7,898 nucleotides of DNA from an uncultured Campylobacter sp. (GCF_938031315.1 NZ_CALHHT010000108.1:1-7898), one strand, 5' to 3'. Positions 1 through 6,060 are shown, numbered from the stretch's first letter. The notes: generated by a model from the letters alone, not told the origin. Numbers and translations are program-made.

Positions 1-49
1 GGTTGGACTTGGCCTCTATGCCCTTTACGATTAGGGTATCTACTTTCAT
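1..49 (-). CDS. N-terminal fragment of a gene cut by the window edge, possibly a Cys/Met metabolism PLP enzyme
   Basis: Only the first 16 codons are visible (MKVDTLIVKGIEAKSN). The ATG at 47-49 is preceded on the minus strand by AAGGAG at 55-60 with a five-base spacer, a strong ribosome binding site. The gene begins 25 bases after the stop of the ABC transporter ATPase and faces the same way, so it is probably the last visible gene of that operon. The start (short leader, then L-I-x-K-G-I-x-A-K) resembles trans-sulfuration enzymes such as cystathionine gamma-synthase or O-acetylhomoserine sulfhydrylase. That would fit a cystine or methionine transporter upstream. Sixteen residues are too few to establish a family: the start site is well supported, the product is a guess. 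Confidence 0.45.
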   Translation of the reverse strand, partial: MKVDTLIVKGIEAKSN

Positions 50-74
50 CTTTTCTCCTTGAAATTTAATGGAT

Positions 75-809
75 TTAAAAGCTCATCGCTCCGATAAATT
101 TAGCTATGCGCTCGTCGCTGCTACCGAAGAATTCCTCTGCGTCGCCGTCGAATGCGATAACTCCGCCGTCTAAGAATAAAATTCTATCTGCGATCTTGCG
201 TGCAAAGCCCATATTGTGCGTGACGATGATAAGCGAGCGATCCTCTGCGGCAAGCTCGGCGATAGTCTTTAGCACCTGTGCCTCAAGCTCGGGATCAAGC
301 GCGCTCGTAGGCTCATCCAGCAGCAAAAACTCAGGCTGCATCGCAAGCGCCCGCGCGATCGCTACACGCTGGCTCTGACCGCCGGAGAGGCGAGCCGGAT
401 ACGCGCCAGCTTTATCCGCCATACCGACCTTTTTTAGCAGCGCCATTGCATTTGCCTCGGCAAGCTCGCGTGGCTGCTTTAGCACGTGTACGGGTGCTTC
501 GATGACGTTTTGCAAGACGTTGAGGTGTGGAAAGAGATTGAAGCTTTGAAAAACCATGCCCGTATGCGCGCGGAACGGATGATACTCGCTTGTTTTATGC
601 GGAGCGTCGAAATTTATCTTAAACTCGCCTAGCTGTAGCTCGCCGCCGCTTGGAATTTCGAGCAGATTTATGCAGCGCAGCATCGTGGATTTGCCAGAGC
701 CGGAGCTTCCTAAAATCACTGTCGTTTGCCCGTCGCGAAATTCTAAGCTTAGCCCATTTAGCACGACGTGATCGCCGAAGCGCTTAGTTAAGTTCGTAAA
801 TTTTATCAT
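75..809 (-). CDS. Polar amino acid ABC transporter, ATP-binding protein
   Basis: Cytoplasmic ATPase that powers amino acid import by the permease and binding proteins encoded upstream. In a 244-residue reading it has Walker A GSSGSGKST at 34-42, the Q-loop at Q88, the ABC signature LSGGQ at 141-145, Walker B LLLDEP at 162-167 and the switch histidine H198. The length is typical of the PAAT family (GlnQ, HisP, YecC/TcyN). The permease stop and this ATG share one base (TGATG at 807-811), implying translational coupling. A GTG three bases further upstream (810-812) is also possible and would overlap the permease by four bases. I chose the ATG because the family usually begins Met-Ile-x-Phe. The substrate cannot be read from the ATPase; a cystine-type assignment rests on the partner proteins. 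Confidence 0.95.
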   Translation of the reverse strand: MIKFTNLTKRFGDHVVLNGLSLEFRDGQTTVILGSSGSGKSTMLRCINLLEIPSGGELQLGEFKINFDAPHKTSEYHPFRAHTGMVFQSFNLFPHLNVLQNVIEAPVHVLKQPRELAEANAMALLKKVGMADKAGAYPARLSGGQSQRVAIARALAMQPEFLLLDEPTSALDPELEAQVLKTIAELAAEDRSLIIVTHNMGFARKIADRILFLDGGVIAFDGDAEEFFGSSDERIAKFIGAMSF

Positions 810-1477
810 CACACGAACCTTGAAAATCGTCGCTCTAGCTTGGATTGTAAGAACGTAAGAAGGGTGCAGACCGCTAGATAAAATAGCGCCGCCAGCACGT
901 ATAACGTGAGCGGATCGAATGCCCGTGCAGCGATACGTTGAGCGACCATAAACATATCGACCATCGTAATCGAGGCTACTAGCGAAGTGTCTTTAAGCGT
1001 AGAGATAAATATATTTGATAGCGGCGGCAGCGATATGCGCGCTGCTTGCGGAGCGATAATACGGCGCAGAATTTGAGCGTAGCTCATGCCTAAAGACGTA
1101 GCCGCCTCCCATTGTCCCTTTGGCACCGATAGGATCGCAGCTCGCACCGCCTCTGAAGCGTAAGCGCCGATATTTAGGCTAAAGGTAATGATCGCAGCAG
1201 CCCAAACATCAAGTGTGATCCCAACGATTGGAAGCCCGAAATAGACGATAAAAAGCTGCACCAAAAGCGGAGTGCCGCGAAAAATCCAAATATAAATTTC
1301 GCTTAGCTGCTTTAAAATTTTAAAATTTGCGATGCGTGCGACCGCCGTCAGCACCGCAAGCACGAGCCCAAGCAGAAATGAGATTATCGTAAGCGGGATC
1401 GTAACTTGCAGCAGGGCTAGCGCCATCGGCTTTAGCGAGCTGCTAACAAGCTCTAGAATTCTGCTTGTTTCGTTCAT
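809..1477 (-). CDS. Polar amino acid ABC transporter, inner-membrane permease
   Basis: Membrane subunit of the importer, 222 residues, the usual size for HisM/GlnP/YecS-type permeases. Hydrophobic segments lie near residues 20-48, 68-105 and 165-212. The cytoplasmic coupling (EAA) loop that contacts the ATPase is at about 124-143 (E-A-A-T-S-L-G, followed by I-x-A-P). The stretch I-F-R-G-T-P-L-L-V-Q-L-F near 65-76 is a PAAT-family hallmark and is close to the cystine/diaminopimelate permease YecS/TcyL as I remember it. A single permease gene suggests a homodimer. The start codon overlaps the stop of the upstream binding-protein gene (ATGA at 1474-1477) and no clear Shine-Dalgarno precedes it, so translation is probably coupled. 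Substrate specificity is inferred only. Confidence 0.94.
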   Translation of the reverse strand: MNETSRILELVSSSLKPMALALLQVTIPLTIISFLLGLVLAVLTAVARIANFKILKQLSEIYIWIFRGTPLLVQLFIVYFGLPIVGITLDVWAAAIITFSLNIGAYASEAVRAAILSVPKGQWEAATSLGMSYAQILRRIIAPQAARISLPPLSNIFISTLKDTSLVASITMVDMFMVAQRIAARAFDPLTLYVLAALFYLAVCTLLTFLQSKLERRFSRFV

Positions 1478-2223
1478 TCACTCACATCTTTGCCGAAATA
1501 TTTAAGCGAAATTTCTTTTAGCTTGCCCTCGGCTTTGAGTTCGTTTAGGGCTTTGTTGATTTGATCTGCGAGTTCTTTATTGCCCTTCTGCACGATTGCA
1601 GCGCTATAATCGACATCTTTTAGCTTTGCGGCGATCTTAATCGGAGCGTCCGGACGTTGTTTTAAAAAGTCGTAAAATACGGTATTATCGCGCACGACGG
1701 TATCTACGCGGCGAGCGATCAGCAGCTCCATACTTTTGGCGAAACTATCTACAGTTACGTTTTGCGCGCCGTATTTTTTAGCGACTTGTGCCCAGTTGCT
1801 GGTAGCGGAGTCTGCATTTTTCTTGCCTTTTAAATCCTCGAAGCTTTTAATGTCGTTGTTATCTTTATGCACGATAATAGCTCCGTAAACGACGGTGTAG
1901 GGCACAGAATACTCATATTTTTTCTTGCGCTCATCAGTGATGCTTACTTGATTAAACACAGCGTCTGCCTTGCCTGCATCAAATGCTGCAAGCATCGCAT
2001 CCCAAGGCGCAGTTAGAAATTCTATTTTTAGACCAAGCTTTTCGGCGACTGCGCGCGCGACATCTACGTCGTATCCTGCGAGCTCATTTTTGTCGTTATA
2101 ATACGAAAATGGCGAAAAGGTGCCTTCGGTAGCTACTTTAAGCGTGCCTTCGCGTAGCGTTTTAGAGTTTGCGCCGCATATTAAAAGCGCGCACGCAAGC
2201 AAAGTTTTTATTAAATTTTTCAT
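1474..2223 (-). CDS. Periplasmic amino acid-binding protein of the ABC transporter, second tandem copy
   Basis: Secreted solute-binding protein (SBP_bac_3/PAAT family, 249 residues) that delivers an amino acid to the permease. An N-terminal signal peptide probably ends after Ser20 (A-N-S, then KTLREG). R99 in the ITDERKKKY motif corresponds to the arginine that holds the ligand alpha-carboxylate in this family, and D169 to the aspartate that holds the amino group. The ERKKKY core, the S-x-PYT that follows it, and the C-terminal I-S-x-K-Y-F-G-x-D resemble E. coli FliY/TcyJ (cystine). It is a close paralog of the next gene upstream, about 60-65% identical by eye. A strong GGAGGA ribosome binding site lies just before the ATG. 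Cys16 is not in a usable lipobox because the preceding residue is Ile, so I call the protein soluble rather than a lipoprotein. Confidence 0.92.
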   Translation of the reverse strand: MKNLIKTLLACALLICGANSKTLREGTLKVATEGTFSPFSYYNDKNELAGYDVDVARAVAEKLGLKIEFLTAPWDAMLAAFDAGKADAVFNQVSITDERKKKYEYSVPYTVVYGAIIVHKDNNDIKSFEDLKGKKNADSATSNWAQVAKKYGAQNVTVDSFAKSMELLIARRVDTVVRDNTVFYDFLKQRPDAPIKIAAKLKDVDYSAAIVQKGNKELADQINKALNELKAEGKLKEISLKYFGKDVSE

Positions 2224-2242
2224 AATTCCTCCAAAATTTTAT

Positions 2243-2306
2243 GAGCGAAATTTAAAATGCAAAATTCCGCTCAGCTAAGTTTAAAATTCCACGCTTCAAC
2301 TAAGCG
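2243..2306 (-). promoter_or_regulatory. Two small stem-loops between the tandem binding-protein genes
   Basis: The 93-base gap between the two binding-protein genes holds two inverted repeats. The first is CGCTT (2292-2296) with AAGCG (2302-2306), a five-base stem and five-base loop just after the upstream gene's stop codon. The second is GAGCG and AATTT (2243-2247, 2249-2253) with AAATT and CGCTC (2262-2266, 2268-2272), an eleven-position stem with one mismatch. Neither is followed by a long T-run on the minus strand. They look more like intercistronic RNA-stabilising or partial-terminator hairpins than a full terminator, and could let the first binding protein be made in excess. The pairing is visible; the role is inference. 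Confidence 0.4.
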
Positions 2307-2316
2307 GTCGTAAAAT

Positions 2317-3060
2317 TTACTCCGTAATGTCTTTGCCGAAATATTTAAGTGAAATTTCTTTCAGCACGCCTTTTTGCTTTAGCGATTTTAGCGCGGAATT
2401 TATCTGCGCCGTCAGCTCGTCGTCCTTTTTAAGCAGCACGGCGGAATAGATCGGCTCATTGCCTTGAGCTGCGATCTTTAGCGGGGCGTTCGGGCGCTGC
2501 TTCATATAGTCAAAAAATGTGATATTGTCGTTGATCGTAGCGTCTGCGCGACGAGCTATGATAAGTTCCACACCCTTGCTAAATCCGTCTGCTGTGACGA
2601 TTTCAGCGCCATAGTTGCGCGCCATGTCAGCCCAGTTACTAGTAGCGGAGTGGACGCTTTTTTTGCCTTTAAGATCCGCAAAACTCTTAATCTCCTCGTT
2701 ATCAGCTCGCACTACTAGCGCAGCATAAGCCACAGTATAAGGCTCGCTGAAATTATATTTTTTCTTGCGCTCCTGCGTGATACTTACTTGATTCATCGCT
2801 ATGTCAGCTTTGCCTGCATCAAATGCCGCGAGCATCGCATCCCACGGCGCGGTTAAAAATTCCGCCTTTAGCCCTAGCTCTTTTGCCAGTGCGCGAGCGA
2901 TATCGACATCAAAGCCGGTAAGATTATTTTTCTCGTCATAGAAAGAATACGGTGAGTAAGTCCCCTCCGTGGCTATTACGAGCGTGCCCTCTTTAAGCGT
3001 CTTAGCGCTTAGGGTGGCGGTGATTAGCGCTGTTGCGAGCAGGGCTTTAAATATTTTCAT
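2317..3060 (-). CDS. Periplasmic amino acid-binding protein of the ABC transporter, first tandem copy
   Basis: First gene of the transporter operon, 247 residues, same SBP_bac_3/PAAT family as its neighbour. A signal peptide is likely cleaved after Ala19 (L-S-A, then KTLKEG). R98 in ITQERKKKY and D168 in the I-N-D-N stretch match the ligand carboxylate- and amine-binding residues. The C-terminus I-S-L-K-Y-F-G-K-D is shared with the downstream copy. Divergence between the copies is concentrated after residue 100, in the second lobe, where PAAT proteins discriminate side chains, so the two may bind different ligands for one permease. The ribosome binding site AAGGAG (minus strand, 3065-3070) sits close to the ATG. 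A TATAAT box lies 50 bases upstream. Cystine or a related polar amino acid is the best guess for the ligand. Confidence 0.93.
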   Translation of the reverse strand: MKIFKALLATALITATLSAKTLKEGTLVIATEGTYSPYSFYDEKNNLTGFDVDIARALAKELGLKAEFLTAPWDAMLAAFDAGKADIAMNQVSITQERKKKYNFSEPYTVAYAALVVRADNEEIKSFADLKGKKSVHSATSNWADMARNYGAEIVTADGFSKGVELIIARRADATINDNITFFDYMKQRPNAPLKIAAQGNEPIYSAVLLKKDDELTAQINSALKSLKQKGVLKEISLKYFGKDITE

Positions 3061-3085
3061 TGAATCTCCTTGAAATTTAGCTATC

Positions 3086-3100
3086 GCTCGCGCTGCGAGC
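3086..3100 (-). promoter_or_regulatory. Leader hairpin before the first binding-protein gene
   Basis: GCTCGC (3086-3091) pairs perfectly with GCGAGC (3095-3100) across a three-base loop. It lies between the predicted transcription start and the ribosome binding site of the first binding-protein gene. A GC-rich stem here could stabilise the 5' end of the mRNA or serve as an operator at the DNA level. The stem is plain; its function is not known. Confidence 0.4.
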
Positions 3101-3109
3101 AGATGCGCG

Positions 3110-3115
3110 ATTATA
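3110..3115 (-). promoter_or_regulatory. -10 box of the amino acid transporter operon
   Basis: The minus strand reads GATATAATC, containing a perfect TATAAT. Upstream on that strand is AT-rich DNA instead of a TTGACA box, the pattern usual for sigma-70 promoters in Campylobacter. Transcription would start near 3103, giving a leader of about 43 bases before the ATG at 3060. It is the best promoter candidate between the reductase gene and the transporter operon. Confidence 0.6.
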
Positions 3116-3313
3116 TCGTGCGGAATATATAATTTTTATTAAAAATTTTAAATTTTAGTAAGACGTGATACAAAATTTCGCCTGCATGACAAAACTTTAG
3201 CGTCATATATTTTTAAAATTTTGACAGAGGTGATTTATAAAATTTCAAGTTTATTAGGTAAAAGTATCACAGAGGGAATTCAGCCTGCGATATAAGATAA
3301 AATTTGCAAGTAT

Positions 3314-3425
3314 TTTGAGGCGGATTTGAATGTTGTGCGGAAAATTTTGTCCGAAATAGAACACGTAGTTCATCGTAGGACAAAATTTTCAAACTCATTC
3401 AAAGACGCTCAAAAGACGCCTCAAA
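3314..3425. repeat. Long nested inverted repeat directly after the reductase stop codon
   Basis: Three perfect stems nest in order. The outer stem is TTTGAGGCG (3314-3322) with CGCCTCAAA (3417-3425). The middle is TTTGAATG (3325-3332) with CATTCAAA (3396-3403). The inner is GAAAATTTTGTCC (3340-3352) with GGACAAAATTTTC (3378-3390), leaving a 25-base loop. Thirty base pairs over 112 bases in the right order is far beyond chance for one locus. The right arm carries about eleven extra bases between outer and middle stems, which look like a local duplication of the CAAAGACGC-type sequence. The last base touches the reductase stop codon. It could terminate or protect that mRNA, or be a MITE-like insertion: ATT occurs on both sides (3312-3314, 3425-3427) if the ends are TTGAGGCG. 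No T-run follows it on either strand. Confidence 0.7.
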
Positions 3426-4970
3426 TTAGCCTATATTCTCACCCGCTATCATACCAAACGTTAGACAGTCAGCAATCGCCACGCTACCTAAGCGGCTGGC
3501 TCCGTGCACGCCGCCGGTGATCTCGCCTGCAGCAAATAGTCTAGGGATCGGCATCTCGGTTTTTAGCGAGATGACCTGGGCTTTGGTATTGATGTCGATA
3601 CCGCCCATCGTGTGGTGGAGCTTCGGCGTGCCGCGTATAGCGTAAAAAGGCGGTTTAGAAACGTCATAGCCGTCAGTAGTAGTTTTATCTAAAGGCTTGC
3701 CAAAGTCATCATCTTTGCCTGCTTTTACGAAGCCGTTATAGCGCTCGACGGTCTTTTTTAGCTCATCGGCTGGAATTTTATAAAATGCCGCAATTTCATC
3801 GATGCTATCAAATTTTTTTAAAATTCCCGAATTTAAAGGCTTTTCGAGCTGCTCGGGAAGTAGGGCTTTTACGCCGTTTGCGTCGCAGAAATTTATCGGA
3901 TAGTTGCCGTCGGTACCGATGACCTTAAACATCGCCTGAGCCCTAGTGCGGCGGTCGGCTAGCTCGTTCATATAGCGTTTGCCCGTTTTAGGGTTTACCG
4001 AGATGCCGTAGCGGAAGCTTGCATTTACGTTAAACAACGAACCTACTCCGAAACCTTTTTCATCTGGGCAAGCCCATGGGCCAAACTGTATCCAGCTAAG
4101 CTGCACGGGAATCGCACCGATTCTAAAGGCTTCTTTCATCGCGCCCGCCGTAGCGCCGGGATGATTTGTGCTATCCGTTTCTTTGGTTATCGAAGGGTCT
4201 TGCACCTCTCTAAAAAATACGTCGCGACAAAATCCGCCCGCTGCCAAAACTACGCCTTTTTTGGCTTTGATCGTCTTTTTCTCGCCGCTTGTATTTTCGA
4301 CATCGTCTTTTAGACTATTTGGGTCAAATTTGTAGTTTTCTCTGATAATTACGCCCTCTACGCCGCCATCCTCGCCTAAAACGAATTCATCAAATTTTGC
4401 TCTTTGTCTAAGCTCCGCACCCTGTAAATTTTTAAAATACTCGACCATCGGCTGAACGATGCCCGAGCCGCTGCCGTTAGTAGTTTGAACGGTTCTTGGG
4501 ACGGAGTGACCTCCCAGATGCGAGAGTTTATCTATGTATTTTACGCCGCATTTTATGGTGAGCTTATACGCGTCTTGCGCGCGGGTAGCGATGGTATCGA
4601 TGAGATCGACGTGGTTTAGGCCCCGACCCGCTTTCAGGCAGTCTTTGATAAAAAGCTCGTTGCTATCTTTCACGCCCTCTGCTTTTTGTTTGTCGTTATT
4701 GGGCACTGCAAATAAGCCGCCGTTGATGACGCTGTTACCGCCGACGCGTCCCATTTTTTCTAGGATTAGGACTTTATTGCCTTTTTCGGCTGCGGTGATG
4801 CCTGCGGCAAGCCCCGCAAAGCCGGAACCAACGATGACTACGTCCCACTCTTCGTCAAATTTGACGTCTTTAGCGTTAACCGCAGCATTTGCGTTTACGG
4901 AGCCGAGCGCTAAAGCACCCGCGCCAACTAGGCTCATTTTGAGCAGATCACGTCTTGAAACGTTTTCCAT
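3426..4970 (-). CDS. Tat-exported periplasmic FAD-dependent reductase (fumarate reductase/flavocytochrome c flavin subunit family)
   Basis: A 514-residue flavoprotein that probably reduces an electron-poor double bond in the periplasm as a terminal electron acceptor. The N-terminus is a Tat signal (SRRDLLK at 5-11, hydrophobic to about 23, likely cleavage after ANA at 27-29). FAD-binding motifs are the GSGFAG loop at 48-53, E71 and GGNS at 77-80. Residues matching the fumarate reductase active site are R340 (proton-shuttle arginine), H452/H453 in HHTMGG, and R493 in ASRLGS. The region where FccA-type fumarate reductases have a further substrate histidine reads QFGPWACPDE here (295-304), so the substrate may be another unsaturated acid such as urocanate, acrylate, methacrylate or a cinnamate. 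There is no CxxCH and no FMN-binding domain, so electrons must come from a separate cytochrome. It has its own promoter and an AGGAG site just before the ATG. Confidence 0.9.
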   Translation of the reverse strand: MENVSRRDLLKMSLVGAGALALGSVNANAAVNAKDVKFDEEWDVVIVGSGFAGLAAGITAAEKGNKVLILEKMGRVGGNSVINGGLFAVPNNDKQKAEGVKDSNELFIKDCLKAGRGLNHVDLIDTIATRAQDAYKLTIKCGVKYIDKLSHLGGHSVPRTVQTTNGSGSGIVQPMVEYFKNLQGAELRQRAKFDEFVLGEDGGVEGVIIRENYKFDPNSLKDDVENTSGEKKTIKAKKGVVLAAGGFCRDVFFREVQDPSITKETDSTNHPGATAGAMKEAFRIGAIPVQLSWIQFGPWACPDEKGFGVGSLFNVNASFRYGISVNPKTGKRYMNELADRRTRAQAMFKVIGTDGNYPINFCDANGVKALLPEQLEKPLNSGILKKFDSIDEIAAFYKIPADELKKTVERYNGFVKAGKDDDFGKPLDKTTTDGYDVSKPPFYAIRGTPKLHHTMGGIDINTKAQVISLKTEMPIPRLFAAGEITGGVHGASRLGSVAIADCLTFGMIAGENIG

Positions 4971-4987
4971 GATGTCTCCTTTATTTT

Positions 4988-5000
4988 ACCGTTATACGGT
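4988..5000. promoter_or_regulatory. Small perfect palindrome in the reductase leader, possible operator
   Basis: ACCGT (4988-4992) and ACGGT (4996-5000) form a perfect five-base inverted repeat around a three-base centre. It lies between the predicted transcription start (near 5019) and the ribosome binding site (4976-4980). The position suits either a repressor binding site or a small mRNA hairpin. The palindrome is seen directly; I cannot name a regulator. Confidence 0.35.
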
Positions 5001-5025
5001 TTTTTTGATGCCTAATTTTGGGAGA

Positions 5026-5031
5026 ATTATA
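5026..5031 (-). promoter_or_regulatory. -10 box of the periplasmic reductase gene
   Basis: The minus strand reads TTTGGGTATAATTC with a perfect TATAAT. The upstream sequence on that strand is T-rich (TTTTGCTTTTATTTAAC) without a TTGACA box, as is common in Campylobacter sigma-70 promoters. The predicted start is near 5019, about 50 bases before the ATG at 4970. A terminator-like hairpin at 5097-5123 separates this promoter from the NifB-type operon, so the reductase is probably transcribed on its own. Confidence 0.65.
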
Positions 5032-5096
5032 CCCAAAGTTAAATAAAAGCAAAATAATATTATTTAAAAATTGTTTTTAAATTTTAAAAAACCGCC

Positions 5097-5123
5097 GCAG
5101 CCAAAAAGCCGCTTATCGGCTGC
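5097..5123 (-). terminator. Rho-independent-type terminator of the NifB-type operon
   Basis: Read on the minus strand, AGCCG-ATAAG-CGGCT (5121 to 5107) forms a five-base stem and five-base loop followed at once by TTTTT. An overlapping alternative pairs GCAGCC (5123-5118) with GGCTGC (5102-5097), followed by GGCGG and then TTTTTT. Either form ends in a T-tract, so this is the likely main terminator for the genes at 5233-7898. It also insulates the reductase promoter just downstream. Confidence 0.7.
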
Positions 5124-5180
5124 TTACTAGTTCTAAATTTAGACAAATTTTAAATTTAAATCTCTACATAAAATTTTGTG

Positions 5181-5234
5181 CGCTATGAGAGCGTGTATCC
5201 TTTGCCGGATAAAAGACCCGCAAAGCAGGTCTTT
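5181..5234 (-). other. Row of three small stem-loops at the 3' end of the NifB-type gene
   Basis: Three hairpins lie nearly end to end. AAAGACC (5212-5218) pairs with GGTCTTT (5228-5234), extendable inward to ten pairs with one wobble and a three-base loop; it overlaps the stop codon. TATCC (5196-5200) pairs with GGATA (5207-5211). CGCT (5181-5184) pairs with AGCG (5190-5193). The first is followed by a short, interrupted T-run (CTTTTATCC), so it may be a weak early terminator. The row may also block 3' exonucleases. The shortest stem could be chance. Confidence 0.45.
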
Positions 5235-6060
5235 ATTTCTCGCAAAGCTTGCCGCATGCGTCGGCGCGACATCTGCTGCAGTGAGTCATTTGATGAATGG
5301 AGCCGCCGATGAGCTTTCGCATGCTGCGAATTTCTTCATTCGAGGGCGATTTGATATTTGCAAAAGGGGTGCCATGCACGGGGATCATCGCCATGCAGTT
5401 CATAATATCGACCTGCCACTCTTTGGCTTTTTTCGCGATACGTGGGACGTGATCCATATTGATGCCGGGGATTACGACCGTATTGATCTTTACGATCATA
5501 CGGGCTTCTTTTAGCTTGCGAATCCCTTCCTCTTGGCGCTCCCCAAGAATTCTAGCGCCCTCTTCGCCGTGGTAAATTTTGTTTTTGTGGCGCACCCACG
5601 CATAAATTTTGCCGCCTACGCCCGGCGTTACGGCATTAACGGTCACCGTCACGTGGCTCACGCCTATCCGCACGATATCATCCACATGCTCGGGCAGGGA
5701 CAGGCCGTTTGTGGATAGGCAAAGTAGGGCATGAGGGAAGCGGGCTTTGCATTTTTCAAAAGTCGCTAAGGTCTTATCGGCATCGCACATAGGATCCCCG
5801 GGCCCTGCGATACCGATGACCGAGATATCCTGTCTAAATTTAAATAGATTTTCCACGTATTCCACGGCCTCGTCCGGGCTTTGCACTCTCCTCGTTACGC
5901 CTGGGCGATTTTCGTTGGCGCAGTCGTAGATGCGGTTGCAAAAATTGCATTGGATATTGCAATGCGGCGCTACGGGAAGGTGCACGCGCCCGTAGGCAGC
6001 GGACGCTTTTTTGCTAAAGCAGGGGTGGTTGTCGAAGGAGGGTTTGGCGAAAAAATTCAT
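5233..6060 (-). CDS. nifB: NifB-type radical SAM protein (Fe-S cluster core synthesis), without NifX domain
   Basis: A 275-residue radical SAM protein of the NifB class, the enzymes that fuse two [4Fe-4S] clusters into an [8Fe-9S-C] core. The radical SAM motif CNIQCNFC is at C34, C38 and C41. NifB hallmarks are present: HPC at 12-14, YDCANENRPGV at 45-55, AGPGDP at 85-90, LCLSTNGL at 113-120, TVNAV at 140-144, KIYAWV at 151-156, and the C-terminal HCSRCRADACG at 260-270 with a CxxC (C261, C264). The extra cysteines C14, C114, C261 and C264 are where NifB holds its substrate clusters. It ends there, as in short archaeal NifB, with no NifX-like domain. I start at the ATG at 6060, which overlaps the upstream stop (TGATG) and follows AAGGA; an ATG at 6114 would overlap that gene by 55 bases. 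No nitrogenase gene is in view, so the product cluster may serve another enzyme. Confidence 0.88.
   Translation of the reverse strand: MNFFAKPSFDNHPCFSKKASAAYGRVHLPVAPHCNIQCNFCNRIYDCANENRPGVTRRVQSPDEAVEYVENLFKFRQDISVIGIAGPGDPMCDADKTLATFEKCKARFPHALLCLSTNGLSLPEHVDDIVRIGVSHVTVTVNAVTPGVGGKIYAWVRHKNKIYHGEEGARILGERQEEGIRKLKEARMIVKINTVVIPGINMDHVPRIAKKAKEWQVDIMNCMAMIPVHGTPFANIKSPSNEEIRSMRKLIGGSIHQMTHCSRCRADACGKLCEK

Larger units (their letters stand above)
3061..3425. other. 365-base intergenic region, no gene
   Basis: The region separates the reductase gene (ending at 3426) from the transporter operon (starting at 3060). It holds, from low to high coordinates, a leader hairpin (3086-3100), a TATAAT box on the minus strand (3110-3115), an AT-rich tract (about 3125-3160), a stretch without clear structure (about 3165-3310), and a long nested inverted repeat (3314-3425). 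I see no coding sequence with a credible start and ribosome binding site. The 3165-3310 stretch has only short scattered repeats, for example GTGATAC at 3165-3171 and its complement GTATCAC at 3264-3270, which could be chance in such AT-rich DNA. Confidence 0.7.

Noticed and set aside
2161..2223. Lipoprotein signal at Cys16 of the second binding protein
   Set aside because: The residues before the cysteine are Leu-Leu-Ile; a lipobox needs a small residue at -1. Ala-Asn-Ser just after it is a better signal peptidase I site and aligns with the cleavage site of the paralog.
3186..3206. ATGAC...GTCAT inverted repeat and nearby GTGATAC/GTATCAC pair as operators
   Set aside because: They are short, widely spaced and in AT-rich DNA with no consistent position relative to a promoter; chance is a sufficient explanation.
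3221..3241. TTGACA with a following TATAAA on the plus strand as a promoter
   Set aside because: The spacing is only about nine bases, and no plus-strand gene follows.
3326..3520. 64-codon open frame on the plus strand spanning the long inverted repeat
   Set aside because: It has no ribosome binding site, runs through the repeat and into the reductase gene on the opposite strand, and has no recognisable domain.
4534..5046. 170-codon open frame on the plus strand inside the reductase gene
   Set aside because: It is the complement of a well-supported gene, has a low-complexity Ser/Pro/Ala composition and no recognisable domain.
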